Notes under the pieces: model-generated | Databases searched by the model: none | Told to the model about the DNA's origin: nothing | The model's input: the letters and a program-made list of their open reading frames with translations, nothing else | Shown here: positions 61,185-64,000 of the stretch, one piece after another | Layout of the letters: each line of letters starts with the position of its first letter | Numbering within the stretch: position 1 is the stretch's first letter | Program-made: the position numbers and the translations under genes | NCBI RefSeq assembly: GCF_020686965.1 | Contig: NZ_JAJEPS010000006.1 | Coordinates: 62,001-126,000, forward strand | DNA: 64,000 nucleotides | Direction of reading: 5' to 3' | Source of the DNA: Hominiventricola filiformis | GTDB lineage: Bacteria; Bacillota; Clostridia; Lachnospirales; Lachnospiraceae

Positions 61185-62417
61185 TCAAATATATTCAATT
61201 GGCAGAGCAACAAGATTTTCTCTCAAATACGTTTTTTTGTCAACCAGGCACATAATGACGCCCAATCCTCTTGTCTTTCCTTCCACTTTATCTAAAACAA
61301 GATTTGCCGCTCCCATATTTGCTTTGGGATTTCCTGACATTTTAATTTCAATAGGATATAACACCCCGTCTTCTTCTATCACAAGGTCTATTTCATTTTC
61401 TCCTGATGCATTCTTATCTTTTCCCCTGTAATAAAAAATATTGAATCGATAATCTTTTCCCTCATTAGTATAGGATTTCAAAATTTCCGATACCACGAAC
61501 GTTTCAAACATATTTCCAGCAACAGCAGAACATTTTAAAGCATCCGCTGTCAGCCACCTGGTAAGATAACAGGCCAGTCCCGTATCCCGGAAATATATTT
61601 TTGGTGCTTTAATGGCCCGTTTCAACGCACTTGCGCTGTATGGCTGTAATAAATAAATAATCCCTGTTTTTTCCAGAATCGAAACCCAGTTCTTTATGGT
61701 AGGCTCACTTACCCCTGTTTCACTTGCCAGGTTTGTATAATTAAGAATTTCTCCAGTCCGTGCCGCAATTGCGGTCAGAAATTTCGTAAAGGTAATACTA
61801 TCTGCTGAAATCAGCTCATTAATATCCCTCTCCAGATACGTGGAAACATAAGAAGAATAATATTCCTGCCAGTCTCTCTCCACATCGTAAAGTTCCGGAT
61901 AGGAACCTTTATGAATGATATTCCAGAGATCACGATAAAGTTTTATTTCTTTTTCCCGCTCTTTTATATAAAAATCTGTAGGGATAAAATGCCGGTTAAA
62001 CTGTACCCCATAGATCTCTCTCATGGACAGTCCTGACAATTCAGAAATTGCCACTCTTCCTGCCAGAGATTCACTCATTCCTTTCATCAGTTCCAGTTTC
62101 TGCGACCCGGATAAAATGAACAAGCCGCGTTCATCAGAGTCGTCTACGATTTTCTTAATCTCTTCTAATATCTCATTTTCCTTTTGGACTTCATCGATAA
62201 AAAGCGGACAGGGATTGTTTAAAAAGAAAAGCTTCGGCTCTTCTCTTGCCTGCAGCCTCGTCAGCTTGTCATCAAAATTCGCCCTGTTGTATTCTGTAAA
62301 CTCATGTTTGATAAGTGTTGATTTTCCAACCTGTCTTGCCCCAATAATCAGGGAACATTTGCTGGATGCAACTCTCTTCTTCAGTACGGATGTAATTGCT
62401 CTTTCAATATAAGCCAT
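61185..62417 (-). CDS. AAA ATPase with DUF4143
   Basis: A 410-residue protein: AAA_14 domain with Walker A G-A-R-Q-V-G-K-S near 26-33 and Walker B L-F-I-D-E-V near 75; DUF4143 (about 200-350) with a PD-(D/E)XK-like E-I-D-L-V-I-E...Y-P-I-E-I-K pattern near 345-360. These ATPases are numerous and mobile in gut bacteria; role unknown. GGAGG before the ATG; AT-richer than its left neighbour. Single gene with its own promoter. Confidence 0.9.
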   Translation of the reverse strand: MAYIERAITSVLKKRVASSKCSLIIGARQVGKSTLIKHEFTEYNRANFDDKLTRLQAREEPKLFFLNNPCPLFIDEVQKENEILEEIKKIVDDSDERGLFILSGSQKLELMKGMSESLAGRVAISELSGLSMREIYGVQFNRHFIPTDFYIKEREKEIKLYRDLWNIIHKGSYPELYDVERDWQEYYSSYVSTYLERDINELISADSITFTKFLTAIAARTGEILNYTNLASETGVSEPTIKNWVSILEKTGIIYLLQPYSASALKRAIKAPKIYFRDTGLACYLTRWLTADALKCSAVAGNMFETFVVSEILKSYTNEGKDYRFNIFYYRGKDKNASGENEIDLVIEEDGVLYPIEIKMSGNPKANMGAANLVLDKVEGKTRGLGVIMCLVDKKTYLRENLVALPIEYI

Positions 62418-62450
62418 AGAACACCTCCGACAAATCTAAAATACAAGTTT

Positions 62451-62479
62451 ATTATAGTCGTGAAGGTCAAAAAAATCAA
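62451..62479 (-). promoter_or_regulatory. Promoter of the AAA/DUF4143 gene
   Basis: Minus strand TTGATT (62474-62479), 17 bases, TATAAT (62451-62456). Confidence 0.7.
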
Positions 62480-62488
62480 TATATAAAA

Positions 62489-62524
62489 ACGACCAATCCG
62501 AAAGTTTAATTTCAGATTGGTCGT
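62489..62524 (-). terminator. Terminator of the surface-protein gene
   Basis: Perfect ten-base stem ACGACCAATC/GATTGGTCGT with an inner GAAA/TTTC pair, then TTTTTATAT on the minus strand. Confidence 0.9.
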
Positions 62525-62542
62525 GAAGAAAAATCTATGATA

Positions 62543-64000
62543 TCAGTTTTTCCTTTTTCTTTGTATATTAATTCCTATACTCCACATCGACAATGCTAAT
62601 ATTAATAACCATCCTCCTACAAAGTTTGTATCTGATGTTTCTGCAGATTCCACAAAGTAGTTACTTTCATCTTTTGATTCAATCGTCTCAGATGTTCTTG
62701 AATTTTTTACTTTTTCTTTTTCTGAACTCTTGTTATTATCTTTTTCTATAAGATTCGTTGCCGCTTTATTCACTTCTATTTTCACGACACATGCAGCCGC
62801 ATTATAATTTTTACTTTCTTCCTGCGAAACAGTGATTGTTGCATCTCCTTCTCCAACAATAGATACTTTTCCATCACTTCCAACTTTCACAATTTTCTCA
62901 TTATCAGATTTAAAAGTCGGCAGAGTTTCTAAATTATCAGTAGAATAAGATAAACAAAAATCTGCATCTCCTATTGATTTGCTTATGTATGTTTTTTCCA
63001 CTCTAAGATTTGAATCAGCTTTCTCTATCGAAAAATCAAGTGAAATGGAACCTGCATAATGAGAATTATCCCCAGGAATAGCGATAGTTACTGTATAATC
63101 TCCTGCATCCACAGGTCCTCTGTTGCTTTGATAAACCGTTTCTTTTCTTCCACTATAGTTTATCTGATACGTTCCTTCATAAGTACTGCTTGGATTGCCT
63201 TCATAACCCAACTGTGATTTTCTATTATATGTACACTTCTTTACAGATTCCACTCCTGATATTTTTACATATTGAAGAATATCACCAGGTATTGTTCGTC
63301 GGCTGTTTTTATATTCTGGAATACCAGAAACGGCTACTATCGAAAATGCATACAGACCAGGATCTGTAATATTTTTCGCGAAATCATAATCATTATCCGC
63401 AGCTTCCACTATTTTTAGTATCTGCCCATCTTTATATAAGTAAACAACATATTTTTCTGCATCAGAAACTTTTTCCCAATTGGCCGTAGTTCCTTCCCAA
63501 TTACATGTTGAAGGAGTCGGCAAACACTCTTCGCTGCTATCATAATCTGCTTGAACGTCATTTCCATCTGTATGAAGCATATATTCTGATGATTCTACAG
63601 GAATTCCAGCTGGTATAACACCTGTATATTCTTTTTCTTCTTCCAAAGGAATACTATAAAAATCAATATTTCTGGTTTCTGTATCTGTTATTTCAGCTAC
63701 ATAATAATCCATTAATCCGGATTCTCTTGCCACAAGTTTAATTTGATATTCCTGATCATAAGGATATATAATGGATTTCTTTCCATTACTAACCATTACG
63801 TATAACTCATCATCATTTAATTCAACCTGTTCATTTATAATAGAAAGTACTAACTGATTCTGCGCATCATATATATACACATCAACCGGACACTGAATGC
63901 TTGTATACTTATATCGATTTGTAAGTACCTTTCCATGACATTTATTGCGATTCCACATGTTTGTATATATCGTTCCAAGTTTCATCAATTCCGGCACTCT
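62543..64000 (-). CDS. C-terminal part of a cell-surface protein with Ig-like repeats (5' end outside window)
   Basis: The reading frame is open to the right edge, so the start is missing; a GTG at 63997 is probably internal. The visible 485 residues contain an FN3-like segment (about 165-235), an MBG-like repeat with Y-x-G-x-x-x-x-V-D-A-G-D-Y-T-V-T-I (about 255-330) and a Big_2-like repeat with S-D-N-E-K-I-V-K-V...G-D-A-T-I-T-V (about 345-410). A Ser/Glu/Lys-rich spacer, one membrane helix and R-K-R-K-N end the protein. The end is sorting-signal-like, but no LPxTG is visible; S-A-E-T-S-D-T-N stands in its place. AT-rich, accessory in character. Confidence 0.8.
   Translation of the reverse strand, partial: RVPELMKLGTIYTNMWNRNKCHGKVLTNRYKYTSIQCPVDVYIYDAQNQLVLSIINEQVELNDDELYVMVSNGKKSIIYPYDQEYQIKLVARESGLMDYYVAEITDTETRNIDFYSIPLEEEKEYTGVIPAGIPVESSEYMLHTDGNDVQADYDSSEECLPTPSTCNWEGTTANWEKVSDAEKYVVYLYKDGQILKIVEAADNDYDFAKNITDPGLYAFSIVAVSGIPEYKNSRRTIPGDILQYVKISGVESVKKCTYNRKSQLGYEGNPSSTYEGTYQINYSGRKETVYQSNRGPVDAGDYTVTIAIPGDNSHYAGSISLDFSIEKADSNLRVEKTYISKSIGDADFCLSYSTDNLETLPTFKSDNEKIVKVGSDGKVSIVGEGDATITVSQEESKNYNAAACVVKIEVNKAATNLIEKDNNKSSEKEKVKNSRTSETIESKDESNYFVESAETSDTNFVGGWLLILALSMWSIGINIQRKRKN

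Noticed and set aside
62418..64000. Defence-island interpretation of the AAA/DUF4143 gene and surface protein
   Set aside because: AAA/DUF4143 proteins are widespread without proven defence role, and no nuclease, methylase or other defence partner is seen.
1..64000. CRISPR arrays, tRNA and rRNA genes, prophage or integrase genes
   Set aside because: None seen on either strand by eye; no regularly spaced repeats, cloverleaf-like genes or phage modules.

Overview
The window reads as chromosome of an anaerobic gut Firmicute of the Lachnospiraceae type (Blautia-like is possible but not proven). Evidence: a Nfn transhydrogenase, an acetogen-style MetF/MetV/RnfC2 methylene-THF reductase, Rex, an mre/min/rod shape cluster, a T-box riboswitch, sigma-A type promoters and strong AGGAGG ribosome sites. 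Every gene I could support lies on the minus strand, so transcription runs from high to low coordinates. The forward-strand open frames are antisense shadows.

Layout, left to right. 1-2140: an AT-rich HelD/UvrD-like helicase cut by the window edge. 2446-4718: nfnB-nfnA. 4870-14233: a division and envelope block (Zn-ribbon membrane protein, ftsK, rluD, lspA, aroB, sepF, yggS, an HlyD-like protein, a P-loop protein). 14303-37650: a very long, tightly packed run which, read in transcription order, is mutS, mutL, an NlpC/P60-like protein, miaA, an aluminium-resistance/methionine gamma-lyase-like enzyme, a cassette of four small membrane proteins of unknown function, two flavoproteins, a DUF4321 protein, radC, mreB, mreC, mreD, a PBP2 with a large insertion, minC, minD, minE, rodA, mgsA and a D,D-carboxypeptidase. 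37776-41953: an SOS-controlled Y-family polymerase with a YolD protein, a deletion-fusion pseudogene, and a BASS-family transporter under a T-box. 41990-48136: an L-2-hydroxyacid dehydrogenase, a biotin-dependent carboxyltransferase with FabT/MarR-like twin operators, and a MacAB-type ABC export system. 48325-51811: metF-metV-rnfC2. 51963-59150: pepD, tepA, a Zn-ribbon/CFI-box protein, yebC, an orphan mazF, alr, nnrD and rex. 59221-64000: an ABC-F ATPase, an AAA/DUF4143 ATPase and the 3' end of an AT-rich surface-protein gene cut by the right edge.

How the parts fit. Nfn, Rex, RnfC2-MetFV and the hydroxyacid dehydrogenase are the redox core of a fermentative or acetogenic anaerobe. sepF, ftsK, min, mre, rodA, PBP2, the carboxypeptidase, alr and lspA build and divide the envelope. 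mutSL, radC, the Y-polymerase and HelD handle DNA repair.

No clear defence island, prophage, IS element, CRISPR array, tRNA or rRNA was seen. The least explained parts are the four-gene membrane cassette at 27839-29819, the T-box-controlled transporter at 40642-41953, the FabT-like twin operator at 44726-44784, the insertion in PBP2, and the active-site changes in MgsA and the LDH-like enzyme.
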